From Chelydra serpentina (lineage: Eukaryota; Chordata; Testudines; Chelydridae): 64,000 bases of DNA. Positions 36,701 through 45,300 of the stretch are shown one piece after another. The stretch is taken from assembly GCA_037349315.1 (NCBI GenBank), contig JBAIAC010000023.1, positions 31,348,501 through 31,412,500 of the forward strand, given 5' to 3'. Each line of letters starts with the position of its first letter. Position 1 is the stretch's first letter. The position numbers were made by a program, and so were the translations under genes. The notes under the pieces are model-generated. The model did not search any database. It was not told the origin of the DNA and saw only the letters and a list, made by a program, of their open reading frames with translations.

Positions 36701-38665
36701 GTCCTCATCCTCAAAGGAAACCTGCTTTCAAAAGATGAGCCTGGGAGCTTAAATTCATTACTTTGTTAGATACCAAAAACCAGACACAGTGGATTTATGG
36801 CTTACTACAACAATCTGTAACCCACTAACCCCTTCTTTTTATCCTATGACTGCAGAGGTGTTAACGAGCGACTCTGCCTTGAATGCTCGCTTAGAGCATG
36901 TGCTGAGTACTTATGTTAATTAGCTGTGACACTTGAAATACCTTTCCCACCAGAACTTGAAGAAGAGCTCCGTGTGGCTAGAAATTTTGTCTCTCTAACC
37001 AACAGAAATTGGTCCAATAAAAGATATTACCTCACCCACCTGGTCTCTCTAATATCCTGGAACCAACACGGCTACAACTACACTGCATACTTCTCTGCCT
37101 AAAGGGCATCCTGCCCCAGTGGTGTTCCTAGGAGGAAGCTCTATCAAGTCAGACAATGGGCTAGAATTTGGTGTTTAATTCCCAGACAGGAATGGCTCAG
37201 CAAATCAACTGGAGCTAATCAGGTGCAGTTGAAGGAGGAGGGAGGGATAGCACAGTGGTTTGAGCATTGGCCTGCTCATTTAGGGATCTGAGGCAAAAAT
37301 TGGGGATTGGTCCTGCTTTGAGCAGGGGGTTGGACTAGATGACCTCCTAAGGTCCCTTCCAACCGTGATATTCTATGAGTCTAAGACTATATCTACACTA
37401 TGGATCTGTGTCGCCACACTGTGCCAGCGGAAAAGACCTCTCCTGCTGACATAATTAACCCCCCCCCCCCCCAAACAAGTGGCAGTAGCTTTTGTCAGTG
37501 AAACTTTTGTCGGTCAGGGTGTGTTTTTTTCATACCCCTGACCGACAAAAGTCCTAGTGCAGACATAGCCTTAGGCTCAACAAAGAAGGGTATACACTGT
37601 ATGGAGAGAGGGATAAAAAGGGGTATATATCCTAATCAGAAGCCAGGAGAGACTGATCTAGGAAAAACAGAGGTGTTACCCTAAATCAGTGGTTTCCAAA
37701 CTTTTTAGGCTGCATACCTCTTTCCAAATAATGTTGTCTACCGTGTAGATCTCATGCCTGAGATCATAGGCAATGTGTGTGTGTGGGGGGGGGGGGGGCG
37801 GGAAGAGCACATGGAATCACGTGCTCCTCTAGATTTCTGCTTTCCATTTAGCAACAGCTCCTAAAGGTTTTCAAACTGTGGGGCGCAGAGAAACGTTTGG
37901 AGGGGTGAGCGGCAATGCCAGGCCTGTCTGGGTTGGGGGGGCACATCCAAAAATTGGAACTCAAAGGGGGGGGCTCAGCTCAAATTTGGATGGCCTGCTG
38001 AGGTGAGTCAAGGTGGAAGTGGTGTTCCCCACCCCTCAAGCCCCGCTGTCTGGGGCTGGACCAAGGTGAGTCAGGCAGTGGAGGTGGGGTGGCACTCCCT
38101 CCCCGAGACCGCCACTTGGGGCTGGCCTGAGCTGCCTGGCATCGCCACTCGCAGCCCCCCCCCACCCCCACCCCCCGAACATTCCTCCAGGGCATGCTCC
38201 AGTTTGAAAACCTCTGTACTAAATAAAATGCATTGTCCGTTATTACAGGATTTTTCTCACGTACTTGTTGACGAGAGCTTGCGTACTTTGGAAACCACTG
38301 CCCTAAATGTTTTGTACATTTTGAGTTTTCTGCCTGGAAGGAATATGCAGCTACAGACTTTTGCCAAGCTGTTGTCAGCTTGAATTAAACCAGAACTCCT
38401 GTAATAAAACCTAAACTCAAAAAGGGTGATTTGTGTTTAAACCTGAGACTCCAGAGAACTGTCCTTTTTCATCATTCCATTCCTGGTCCTGTTACACTGT
38501 CCAAATATTTTCAGAAATATTTAAAATATGCTATTTATTATTTCCTTACGTTATATCTGCTTTCTCAGCTTCTTCAAGCATGTGTGCAATGAAAGGGTTT
38601 TCTGGCTGGCTCGACTCTTGGCAGACTTGCAAATACTGTTTATGGAGACTTAGATGAGTTGACAT
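21517..38665 (-). CDS. LRRC34: LRRC34 (leucine-rich repeat-containing 34), ten spliced coding exons
   Basis: On the minus strand, 38665-38550, 33087-32966, 32811-32747, 31612-31529, 30217-30089, 27179-27084, 25796-25642, 24269-24114, 22145-22019 and 21720-21517 splice into 1254 nt: 417 residues plus TGA, with every junction in frame. The protein begins MSTHLSLHKQYLQVC and consists mostly of ribonuclease-inhibitor-type LRRs of about 28 residues, such as LDLRYNVLTDVGAEHAAKFL, LNLMFNDIGTNGAELIAKAL and LDLSCNKITRDGVKFLGELL. The C-terminal exon includes DPYEVDGHIYLAELSHGLK. This matches vertebrate LRRC34. Mouse LRRC34 has been reported as a nucleolar protein of pluripotent and germ cells; its molecular role is not settled. 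The start is chosen because the frame has no other upstream ATG in the exon, and an in-frame TGA lies in the inferred 5' UTR exon. It runs convergent to MYNN and divergent from LRRIQ4. Confidence 0.93.
22019..22145 (-). CDS. LRRC34: LRRC34 exon 9
   Basis: The acceptor is TTTACTAG and the donor is GTAAGT. It encodes LAVVSNNISGKGLVALSDSM followed by IYIWGNKFDEATCV. Confidence 0.92.
22623..22981. mobile_element. GC-rich hAT-like element in LRRC34 intron
   Basis: The ends CATAGGTGCC and GGCACCTATG are perfect 10-bp inverted repeats. The exact 8-bp duplication TAGGAGAG flanks it (22615-22622 and 22982-22989). Open frames on both strands within it come from its GC-rich composition. Confidence 0.85.
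22990..24113. other. LRRC34 intron, no gene seen
   Basis: Intron sequence with a short GA-rich stretch near 23400-23430. No motif is supported. Confidence 0.4.
24114..24269 (-). CDS. LRRC34: LRRC34 exon 8
   Basis: The acceptor is TCTCTTTCAG. The donor is GTTAGT, a weaker variant of GTRAGT, but the frame continues exactly into the next exon. It encodes NKITRDGVKFLGELL and LDLNSNRIEDDGAIYLSEAL. Confidence 0.91.
24660..24900 (+). mobile_element. CR1-like 3' fragment
   Basis: TAAGGTCAGAAGGGACCATC and TTATCTAGTCTAATATCCTC match the CR1-like block at 10250. The copy is diverged. Confidence 0.5.
25397..25592. mobile_element. Tc1/mariner-like MITE
   Basis: The ends CAGACGCTCCCCGACTTACG and CGTAACTCGGGGAGCCTCTG are inverted repeats. 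TA flanks both ends (TA duplication). Further inverted matches (TTACGCAAG/TTGCGTA) run inward, so most of the element can fold. Confidence 0.7.
25642..25796 (-). CDS. LRRC34: LRRC34 exon 7
   Basis: The acceptor is ATTTTTAG and the donor is GTAAAA. The exon encodes EETTVHTALMMKNNACLM, then LHLCKHEMKNFGVERLCDAL and a third LRR start. Confidence 0.92.
26265..27083. other. LRRC34 intron, no gene seen
   Basis: Non-coding intron sequence. Short frames lack homology or codon bias that I can recognise. Confidence 0.35.
27084..27179 (-). CDS. LRRC34: LRRC34 exon 6
   Basis: The acceptor is TTGTTTTCAG and the donor is GTATGT. The 96 bp, phase 0-0, include the motif MKALNLNRPILYSQE that characterises LRRC34. 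Confidence 0.92.
27540..28320 (+). repeat. Degenerate minisatellite with telomere-like TTAGGG units
   Basis: Imperfect units of very roughly 45-55 bp repeat the words GGGCTAAGGTTAGGGTTGTG and GGAGGGTAGGGCTCCC. At 27712-27728 the sequence is GGGTTAGGGTTAGGGTT. Unit length varies, so the array is old. It is in an LRRC34 intron. Confidence 0.65.
29211..29861. mobile_element. hAT-like element carrying a hairpin minisatellite
   Basis: The ends TAGGCTGACCATA and TATGGTCAGCCTA are perfect 13-bp inverted repeats. The 8-bp duplication GCTATGAT flanks it (29203-29210 and 29862-29869). Subterminal regions repeat CCCGT words (GTCCCGTTTT...). The middle is the tandem array described separately. Confidence 0.88.
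29362..29803. repeat. 59-bp tandem array of self-complementary units
   Basis: Units begin TTGTTGCGGCTGCCCCTCG at 29362, 29421, 29480, 29542, 29601, 29660, 29719 and a partial at 29778. All spacings are 59 bp except one of 62. Each unit contains CTGCCCCTCGTCTCCCCGC, a short spacer around AGCAGCT, and its reverse complement. Minus-strand frames of up to 182 codons here are repeat artefacts. Confidence 0.92.
30089..30217 (-). CDS. LRRC34: LRRC34 exon 5
   Basis: The acceptor is TTGCCTAG and the donor is GTGAGT. The 129 bp encode LRMTGNKIDNKGGMYFASML and LEKLDLGDCDL. Confidence 0.92.
31529..31612 (-). CDS. LRRC34: LRRC34 exon 4
   Basis: The acceptor is TACTGTAG and the donor is GTAAGT. The 84 bp are exactly one 28-residue RNI-type repeat, including LNLMFNDIGTNGAELIAKAL, in phase 0-0. 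Confidence 0.92.
32747..32811 (-). CDS. LRRC34: LRRC34 exon 3
   Basis: The acceptor is GCCTTTCAG and the donor is GTAGTT. The 65 bp encode one LRR segment, LDLRYNVLTDVGAEHAAKFL. Confidence 0.92.
32966..33087 (-). CDS. LRRC34: LRRC34 exon 2 (coding)
   Basis: The acceptor ends ACAACAG and the donor is GTATGT. The exon encodes LTKGITLKIAGNNRLVPVQ and following residues. It is 122 bp and completes a Thr codon from the previous exon. Confidence 0.92.
33440..34169 (+). mobile_element. Oldest Penelope-like element (A), left part
   Basis: A decayed plus-strand frame at 33552-34061 carries PLE-type sequence after the RT: PEPPLLAFKLPPNLSKLI, then a Cys-rich PCQNNRCKTCRD connector. It stops where element B is inserted. 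The right part resumes at 36675. The start is approximate. Confidence 0.65.
34606..34878 (+). pseudogene. GIY-YIG endonuclease fragment of PLE C
   Basis: The 90-codon frame begins MYIGQTGQSLGKRINGHKSD, where YIG plus the following R and H residues resemble the GIY-YIG nuclease core. It continues with GEHFNLPNHS and ends LEWLSHYVN. Only the C-terminal domain is present; the RT is missing. In Penelope-like elements this domain nicks target DNA. This copy is not a complete protein. Confidence 0.75.
35077..35115 (+). ncRNA. Hammerhead-ribozyme-like motif in PLE C
   Basis: CCGATGA at 35077-35083, stem-loop GTGGG-TTCTAAT-CCAC (four or five pairs), GAAA and the AGC-TTAT-GCT stem. The same two core departures are present as in B (C at position 4, G at the cleavage position). 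Reversed copies lie at about 34435-34475 and 34215-34260. Confidence 0.55.
35567..36320 (+). pseudogene. RT C-terminus, Cys-rich connector and GIY-YIG of PLE B, frameshifted
   Basis: One frame (open 35523-36098) carries RQPPNLKQIL and the connector GTYPCNKARCQLCPHI. A frame change lies at about 35970-36000. The second frame (36001-36393) has CQQCPSAMYIGQTGQSLRKK, then GEHFNLPDHAMTDL and ends CEWLGHYVN. Domain order RT-connector-GIY-YIG identifies a Penelope-like element. The broken frame and missing RT core make it non-functional. Bases 35523-35566 of the first frame belong to the inverted arm, so its apparent start is artificial. Confidence 0.78.
36536..36575 (+). ncRNA. Hammerhead-ribozyme-like motif in PLE B
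   Basis: CCGACGA (36536-36542) is followed by a stem-loop GCGGAC-TGTA-GTCCAC, then GAAA (36560-36563) and a 3-bp stem with loop TTAT. This reproduces the hammerhead order: core box, stem II, GAAA, short stem III. Position 4 is C instead of U, and the base at the expected cleavage position is G (not permitted), so this copy is probably inactive. A distal stem I can form between GACTGA (36512-36517) and TTAGTC (36585-36590). Confidence 0.55.
36675..37088 (+). mobile_element. Oldest Penelope-like element (A), right part and 3' end
   Basis: Sequence continues the interrupted frame of A and runs to a 3' region with AACTTGAAGAAGAGCTC, TTGGTCCAATAAAAGATATT and CCAACACGGCTACAACTAC, the 3' end typical of this group. 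A degenerate hammerhead-like segment is near 36955-36990. Confidence 0.62.
37236..37382 (+). mobile_element. tRNA-derived SINE with CR1-like tail, internally deleted
   Basis: It starts GGGATAGCACAGTGGTTTGA (A box-like head), lacks the B-box segment present in the 45846 copy, and ends with GGACTAGATGACCTCCTAAG and TGATATTCTATGA. Confidence 0.8.
37385..37570. mobile_element. MITE with TATCTACACTA/GCAGACATAG ends
   Basis: The ends GACTATATCTACACTA and AGTGCAGACATAGCC are inverted matches. Flanking TAA and TTA are near the 3-bp Harbinger pattern. Internal TTTTGTCGGTC/GACCGACAAAAG also form an inverted pair. Confidence 0.55.
37687..38300. mobile_element. hAT-like element in LRRC34 intron 1
   Basis: The ends CAGTGGTTTCCAAACT and AGTTTTCC-like TACTTTGGAAACCACTG form inverted repeats. 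The exact duplication CCCTAAAT flanks it (37679-37686 and 38301-38308). The interior has G and C homopolymers and GC-rich spurious frames. Confidence 0.85.
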
Positions 38666-38670
38666 GACCG
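38550..38670 (-). CDS. LRRC34: LRRC34 first coding exon
   Basis: The minus-strand acceptor TTTTCAAG precedes 38670. The ATG is at 38665-38663 and the donor GTAAGG follows 38550. It encodes the N-terminal helix region, including NPFIAHMLEEAEKADIT. Five bases before the ATG are 5' UTR, so a non-coding exon must lie upstream. Confidence 0.88.
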
Positions 38671-39429
38671 CTTGAAAAGAAAAGCAATTTAGTAGACAGT
38701 TTTATGCATTTCTAATAGGCCCATCATATAAAATCTGGGACTCCTACAAAACTGAGAGACAGCAGTAAGTCAAAGCATGCTATAGACTTATAGTGTGCTG
38801 TAGGAGTTTCCATATGGCCAGTTAGTACATGGCAAGCTACAGCACTGTAGATTTACACTATTTCCCAAGCACTAACTCTCCATACAGACAAGCCCAGAGT
38901 GAGCTTGAGTGTTAACACCAGGTAAGCAATAATGTGTGTTGCAATAATGCAGTCTGGAGGATTCACATGCATGAATCTCTGTGATGAGGCCATAACTCAG
39001 GGGAATAGTTCAACCACTTAGCCATTTCTGGGCAGAAAAAATGCATTTCAGGCTACTCCTTTTTGAGCTTCTAGGACAAGTATTAGGATCTGGGACTATG
39101 AACCATCTTGACTTTTCGGCCGTGTCTACACTTTGGTCAACGCAAGCATAAAGCTGCCACAGTTAGTATTTTAGGCTCCTTGCATCACTGCTCTGCATAT
39201 TCACCAGGAGTGCTTGTGCCGACGCACAGCAGTGCACCATGCGTAGGTATTCTAGTGTGCAACTCACCATCATCCAGCACACTGTCTTCTGGGAAATTCT
39301 AGCAATGCCTGATGGGGCAGGAATAAGTTGTGCAGGGTTGACTGGATCAAGTTTTCATCATGCAACTTTCTCTATCCCATAATGTCATCCATATCCCATC
39401 ATTTTGGTGCCTTTTTAAAAAATCCTACA

Positions 39430-40780
39430 AAACTGCACAGTATTTCTCACTGTCTGCCGTCTCTGAAGCATGGAGCCCACAGAGCTCTACACTCTTGTCA
39501 CAAGCATTGCAAACGCAAGGATGTATGATCCTCTGATATTTGCAGAGCTTCAAGAAGAACTGCAGCAGCAGAGGATATAAACATTTATTGGCAGACAGAT
39601 TATTGTGGGACATAGCGAGAACCAATTCAATGTTTTTGTTGGAGTTCACGGAGCAGCTACAGATGGTGGAACACCACTTCTGAGCTCGAAAAATAAGCAC
39701 TGACTGGCGGGATCATATCGTAATGCACATTTGGGAAGACAAGGCTTGGCTGCAGAATTTTCTGATGTGAAAGGCCACATTCCTGGATCTGTATGCTGAA
39801 TCCCCAGCAGGGCCGTAACGAGGGCGAGGCGAGGCACACTGCTGGCAGGGGCGTAAAAGCCCGCTGCCAGGGGCATGCCCCGTCCTCCCCCGCCGCCGAA
39901 GCTGCCCCCGTTTACCTGCGGGAGGTCCGCCGGTGCCACGGCTTCGGCGGCAATCCGGCGGAGGGGGGCCTTCTCCACACACACCGGCGGACCTCCCGCA
40001 GGTAAGCGGAAGTGGCTTCGGCGGCTGCTAAAAATACCCTCCGCCGAACTGCCACTGAAGCCGCTTCCGCTTGCCTGCGGGAGATCCGCCGCAGCTTGCC
40101 TGCGGCTTCGGCGGCAATTCGGCGGAGGGTAAGCCCCTAGGAATTTCTGCGCCCCTGCCTCAGGGCAGAAATTCCTAGTTACGGCTCTGATCCCCAGCCC
40201 TCCAGCACAAGGACACCAAAATTAGAGCTGCATGAACAGTTGAGAAGTGAGTGGTTATCGCACTGTGGAAACTTGCAACACTAGATTGCTACCAGTCAGT
40301 GGGAAATTATTTTGGAGTTGGAAAATCCACAGTGGGGGCAGCTGTCATGCAAGTGTGCAGGGCCATTGTCTCCTGCTACGCAGGACTGGACTCTTAGTAA
40401 TGTGCATGATGTAGTGGATGGATTTGCATCAGTGCAGTTCCCAAACTGTTGTGTTTATGATAGATTGAGGGGAATCTGGCTGTGTTTACTGTCATGATTG
40501 GATCTCAGTAAGAAAAACATTCCAAATGGTTGTAGCTGCCAGTCATATCCTGCATAATAGCTGTGAGCCAAAGGGGGAAAAGTTGCACCAGGGTGAAGGT
40601 GGAGTGGCTGTCTGCTGAATTTGAACAGCCAGACACAAGAGCTGTTAGAAGAGATCAACATGCAGCTGAAGGGGGCCTTGAAAGAGCCCTTTAACAGTAA
40701 GCCACAGTACTGTAATGTGGTGTCGTGGACTGTGCTCTCTACCTGGTCCTGAAGTTTTGGGGGCTACAGGGTCCTGTGCG
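39430..40780 (+). pseudogene. Harbinger transposase remnant
   Basis: Broken plus-strand frames include a stretch near 39660-39790 (TDWRDHIVMHIWEDKAWLQN-like), then near 40225-40390 VEKRVVIALWKLATLDCYQS, FGVGKSTVGAAVMQVCRAIV, and VDGF. The GVGKSTV helix-turn-helix neighbourhood is characteristic of PIF/Harbinger DDE transposases. Stops and frameshifts are frequent, and a hAT element cuts it at 39808. Confidence 0.65.
39808..40189. mobile_element. hAT-like element inside the Harbinger transposase
   Basis: The ends CAGGGCCGTAACGAG and CTAGTTACGGCTCTG form inverted repeats. The 8-bp duplication ATCCCCAG flanks it (39800-39807 and 40190-40197). The GC-rich centre is itself palindromic around CACACACCGGCGGACCTCCC. 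Confidence 0.87.
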
Positions 40781-41159
40781 GTGGTTGATGTACATTTATG
40801 AACGTAACACTGTCTGTTAATGCACCTATCAATATGCAGTGCTAGCTGTAACTTTATAATTATTACACTGTGTTTCTCACTGATCCTGTGAGTTCTGTCG
40901 TCCTGTACACTAACAAGCAGTGGGTGCTTTCAGTAGTTCAAGACATTCTGCAGCATATGTTGTGAAGTAATGAAGATGCCAAAAAATAGAATTTTATTGC
41001 ATCCCAAAACTATGTGCAATTAAAAAACAAATACAGTAAAAAATTCTGAAATAAATTAACAGAACTTACAAGGGGAAAGAATGTTCATGTCCATTTCAGT
41101 CCATTTTGCCCACACAAATAGCAACCGGGGCTCTCTCAGGTCAGTTTATGTTAAGCTGT

Positions 41160-43000
41160 TCTTACTGTTTTCCATCATGGAGTGGGAGCCATAGAGACAC
41201 AGCCTCTGATGCCACATGGAAAGTTGGGGGCCTGGGGAGGTGTAACATGGAGTTTTCCATTGACTGCAAAGGGAGGTGAGCCCATGCTTGTTGAACCTGT
41301 AGGTCAAGAGGCTGCAGCATCTGTGTTTGCTGCCGGAGAAGCCCCATTATGTCCTGGTGCAGCTCCCTCCCTCTCCTTTTCCAGCTGGGACTCCTGGGCC
41401 TTTCTCCATGCTGTTGGAAATATTCACCCACCAGCCCCTCTGCTCACAGTCTGAAGTGGCACTGTCTTGCAGGATCTCAGAGAACATATCCTCCTGAGTC
41501 GTCTCCTTTTTCCTCCTTATCCAGGTCAGGCTTTCAACAGGTGTGGAGGAGGACCCCTCCAGGCCACAACCGCAGCAGATACAGAAAAAATACACAGTGG
41601 TATCGTTGTATTTATAAAGTGAAAGTTAAGTTTCAGAACTCCCTTCCCTTGCTTTCCTAAAGTTTTAAACAAAACATGCTTATTGACACTTCCGCTCCAG
41701 AGTGCCTGTGCACAGCACCGCTCTCCAGTTCCAGCCATGGTGAGCATGGCCCAGAAGGGGAATGGGGGAAAATGAGGAGGGAATTGTTCTGTTAGAGCCA
41801 AAATTGTATTGTTTCATCCATCTCCATGGGTACGAATGCAGGGCAATGGTACTGAGTACTGGCACTATTTTCCACAGGCAGTGGTGATTTTAGCTGGTCT
41901 CTTGCTTCTGAGGGTAACAAAGGCACAGAGAGCACAGCTGCTGCTGGCATCCCAAAGCCACTCGGGCCCATATGCTCCTATTGGATCCCCAGGAGGTGGG
42001 TGGGCGCAAGCCCGCCCACTGCTAAAAGCCCCTCCCCCAGCCTAGCGGGAGGGACCACTAGACCCAGGGGCCAACTAAATCCGGGGGACAACTAATGAAA
42101 AAACAGGGATCAAGTGAGGGTCAAAGGTTCAAAACAAGGAGACCGGATGGGGAGACATATGCTGCTAACCTTTTTACCGCCATGGTACCTCTCAAAGTCA
42201 TTGCGGCTTGGCGTGGGAAAGTGTCCTACCGCAGAGGAAGAAATAAGACTGCCATCTCTAGAAAGCTTTGGGAGAAGATTGCGGAGTATGAAAGTTTCAT
42301 CGAGATCTCTCAGGAAGATTCAAGGGACATCCCTGTGTACATGAACAAACTGCTCGGCACGGCCTCCCTTGCCTGACTCTACAAGGAAATGAAAACCAGA
42401 TAACTCTACCCCTGTGTGAGGTACCGCTACCTCTTCTAGAAGGAGTAAATTAATGAAAAGTCAATACCTGTTTCCTGCTGCACTGGGTCAGGCACCATCT
42501 GTACATTTAATCACTGTAATGGAAACAGCATTCACACATTTACCCAAGGTTCCTTTCCCTACTCGCCCGAGCTCTGTTGCTGGGACTGATTAGACAGCGG
42601 TGGAGCCTCAAACAGGTCCTGGCTCGCAGCATAGTTGGACACCCCTGATCGCATGTTCCCCATCCTCCTCCTCACTGTTCACAACAGGGGTCTGTCTCTC
42701 AGGCTCCTCGGCATGCAGCTCATGGTAAAGGCAGCAGATCTGTAGCTCAGCACTAGATCAACTGTTGGGCCCTGGCCTTCTGGTGTGCCTGCCGCAGTTC
42801 CTGTTGCTTTGACACGTCATCGCTGCTGATTCCTGTCATACCCCTTCACCCGCATCCCCCATGTAATCGGTCACATTTTTATGGCTGTTCCATGTCCGCA
42901 CAGCCTCTTTTCCCCACAGGCCAAGGAGATCTGATACCTCTTGTCTATTCCTGGCAGGAGTGCGTCTGGAGCGTGTAGCTGGCATGGTTGGTTTGGCAGT
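41160..43000 (-). pseudogene. Harbinger Myb/SANT-like protein remnant
   Basis: Minus-strand pieces include MPATRSRRTPARNRQEVSDL near 42985-42925 (start of a Myb/SANT-like domain), an acidic segment near 42700, TQEDMFSEILQDSATSD near 41500 and IMGLLRQQTQMLQ near 41350. This order matches the second protein of Harbinger elements. It is decayed. A plus-strand segment at 42180-42370 between the two genes was not identified. Confidence 0.6.
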
Positions 43001-43125
43001 TGCACACAACAATGTGCATGGTGTATTCACAAGCTGGGCAATCAGGAAAAGGCATTTCAAAAACATGTGGGGGTTTCAGTAAGGGTGGGTGGGTAGCTTC
43101 AGATCTCTGTGACCCCTGGGCAGCA

Positions 43126-43226
43126 TCCGAAGAAGTGGGTATTTTGCATCCGAAGAAGTGGGTATTGACCCACGAAAGCTTATGCTTCAATACCTCTGTT
43201 AGTCTATAAGGTGCCACAGGACCCTT
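43126..43226 (+). mobile_element. Penelope-like 3' fragment with hammerhead-like motif
   Basis: The sequence includes GCATCCGAAGAAGTGGGTAT twice in tandem (the first copy truncated), then CCACGAAAGCTTATGC and TTAGTCTATAAGGTGCCACA. The flanks TGGGCAGC on both sides suggest a target duplication. It is inserted in the Harbinger element. Confidence 0.7.
43149..43190 (+). ncRNA. Hammerhead-ribozyme-like motif
   Basis: CCGAAGA, then a perfect 6-bp stem GTGGGT-ATTG-ACCCAC, GAAA, the AGC-TTAT-GCT stem and a permitted U at the cleavage position. The only core departure I see is C for U at position 4. Confidence 0.55.
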
Positions 43227-43953
43227 TGTCACTGGGCAGCAAAGTTCACACTTCTGACCAAAGCAGTGAATTTCAGGTATTGTGGGACAGCTGCTGGAGG
43301 ACTGTTAGGGTCAATATATATCAGACGATGTCTACACTGCACCCCATCGATCACGGTACATCCACCATGGCTCAATGACATTTGGGGAGGTGGTGTTACT
43401 GCATCGCTGTAACATGGTGTTTACAACAGCAGGAGACAAATTTGAGTGTAGACTCATGCAAAACAAGGTTGACGCAAAGCAACTTACGTCACCCTAACTT
43501 TGTAGTATAAACCAGGCCTGAGAGGCAGATACTCAGAGAGTGAAATCAAAGTTCCTCAAAACGATCCCCCCTGCTGATATACATTATTTCAGTTCTACCT
43601 GTAGTGAGCTTGAGATGTGAACTTTTAAAATAACTCAATTAAAAATAACTGCAGCTCTTCTGACAAATAAGCAGAGCAATTTTGCCCCTTTGGGCTGAGG
43701 TTCAACAGTCAGCAGTTCTGATAGCAAGATTGATCCCATCTCCAAATTTGGGAGGAAAAAACAAAAAAAATACCACCTTGGTAGAAAGACTCTAGACTTG
43801 GCACTTTTAATCAATATTCAGCATCAGACAAATGACAAAGTAACACAGATGAAAGACAAAGCAACCACTTAAGCATCCCTCGTCCAGTTTAGGGTTATAT
43901 TTTGTCATTGTATGTGTACATGTTTATTCATACATTCCCTAGCACTTCACACA

Positions 43954-44097
43954 GGCCCTTGTCTTCACTGGGGGAAAAAAAGGTGTGTTCCTACCTTGAA
44001 GTAAAACCCTAGTGAAGACAAGGCAGTTTGGAGTTTTTACACAAGTTAACAGGTTGGCCAATTAAAGGCTCTGGGTCAGACCTTGAAGACAAGGCCC
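43954..44097. mobile_element. Possible short MITE
   Basis: GGCCCTTGTCTTCAC at the left and TTGAAGACAAGGCCC at the right are inverted repeats. CTAGTGAAGACAAGG occurs inside, suggesting rearrangement. The superfamily is not assigned. Confidence 0.4.
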
Positions 44098-44227
44098 TAA
44101 CTCACACAATGGCTGATGCAGACAAACCCACAGAATCAGGAACCTCTCCTCTGCTCTACTGCACTGAACAAATTATGGATGCTTGAGAGAATCTTCCCAT
44201 AATGTTTACTATAGGATTGTACATGTA

Positions 44228-44485
44228 GGGTATGTCTACACTGCAGCTGGGAGCTACCCTCCCAGCACAGGTAGACAGACTCATGCTAGTTGGGCTTGAC
44301 CTAGAATGCTAAAAATAGTGTGGATGGCCCTGGTGGCAGGCTAGCCACCCTAGCTCAGATCCAGGGGGTCGGGAGTGCTCAAGAGCCCAAGCCACAAGAT
44401 CCACACGGATATTTTTAGTGCGATAGCTCAAGCCTGACTAGCACAAGTCTGTCTGCCTGCTCCCAGCTGCCCTGCCAACGTACCC
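44228..44485. mobile_element. MITE with GGGTATGTCTACACTGCAGC ends
   Basis: The left end GGGTATGTCTACACTGCAGC is matched by the inverted right end ...GCTGCCCTGCCAACGTACCC, diverged. Internal GTTGGGCTTGA/AGCTCAAGCC segments pair, giving a long imperfect hairpin. Confidence 0.6.
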
Positions 44486-45073
44486 ACACATTCCTCCATG
44501 GTAAAATAACAAGCCCAAGTGTGTGAGCACAGTACTGAATGTTTTACTAAGCAAAACCAAGAGAGAGATTTCACTGTTGCAACAAACTTGATCATCTTTA
44601 ATCTACTTTTAAATTAGAACTATACTCTTCAAGGCCTGTATCTTATATTGATATTTCTTTAAATAATAAATAATGTGTGTCAATATGCAGAGGTGGAGAA
44701 TTTCAACACAAATTAAATATTAACTTATGGTATAACTTTCCTAGCAATAAAGTTACCTTCAGAGGGGAGAGCTGTCATTTCACAAAAATCACACTGTAGT
44801 CCAGGTGCTCTCACTGATAACTCTGATGTCACACTACGGGGGGGGGGGGGGGGGAGAAATAGCCTAATATTAAAAAATAAAACAATTCCCCTTGTACTAA
44901 CAGCCAGACACACACATCTGTTTTAAAGGCTTTCCCCGTATTTCTGTTAGGCAAACAAGCGACTCTTACTGGCCAACTACAAGTGGATATTTCAAACATT
45001 AACTATATGCCTCACAGGGTTTAGTTTCAAATAAGCTTTTTAAAACCAGGCGCAGCAGAGCAACACACCTCAC

Positions 45074-45300
45074 CGGACAGGGGCCCGATCCAGCCGAGCG
45101 TGCATCGCGTTCACGGCGGAGGGAGCCACTCCCATTATGCCCCCTAGGAAGTGCTGCTGGCAGAATGGGGCCCTGGGCTAAGTTCCTGTGGGTCCTTCCA
45201 AGCCTTGCCCCACATGGCCGGTCTCCTCTCCCCCTGCACGGAATAGGGGCGGCCGATGTGACCACGCCCAGAGACGCGTGGAGAATATCCCTTCCCCCCC
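45074..45300 (-). other. LRRC34: Inferred non-coding first exon of LRRC34 (5' UTR)
   Basis: The minus-strand sequence inside the CpG island ends at 45074 with CCTGTCCG followed by a strong donor GTGAGG. Joined to the 38670 exon, the LRRC34 frame reads back to an in-frame TGA without another ATG, which is consistent with a 5' UTR. The upstream boundary is unknown and the end at 45300 is a placeholder. No transcript evidence is available. Confidence 0.4.

Larger units (their letters stand above)
39118..43519. mobile_element. Degenerate autonomous PIF/Harbinger element
   Basis: It has GTGTCTACACT-type ends at 39118 and an ACCAGGCC end near 43519. The interior holds two decayed genes facing each other: a transposase on + and a Myb/SANT-like DNA-binding protein on -. 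This is the usual two-gene composition of Harbinger. It is interrupted by a hAT element (39808-40189) and a Penelope-like 3' fragment (43126-43226). The exact target duplication is not resolved. Confidence 0.65.
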
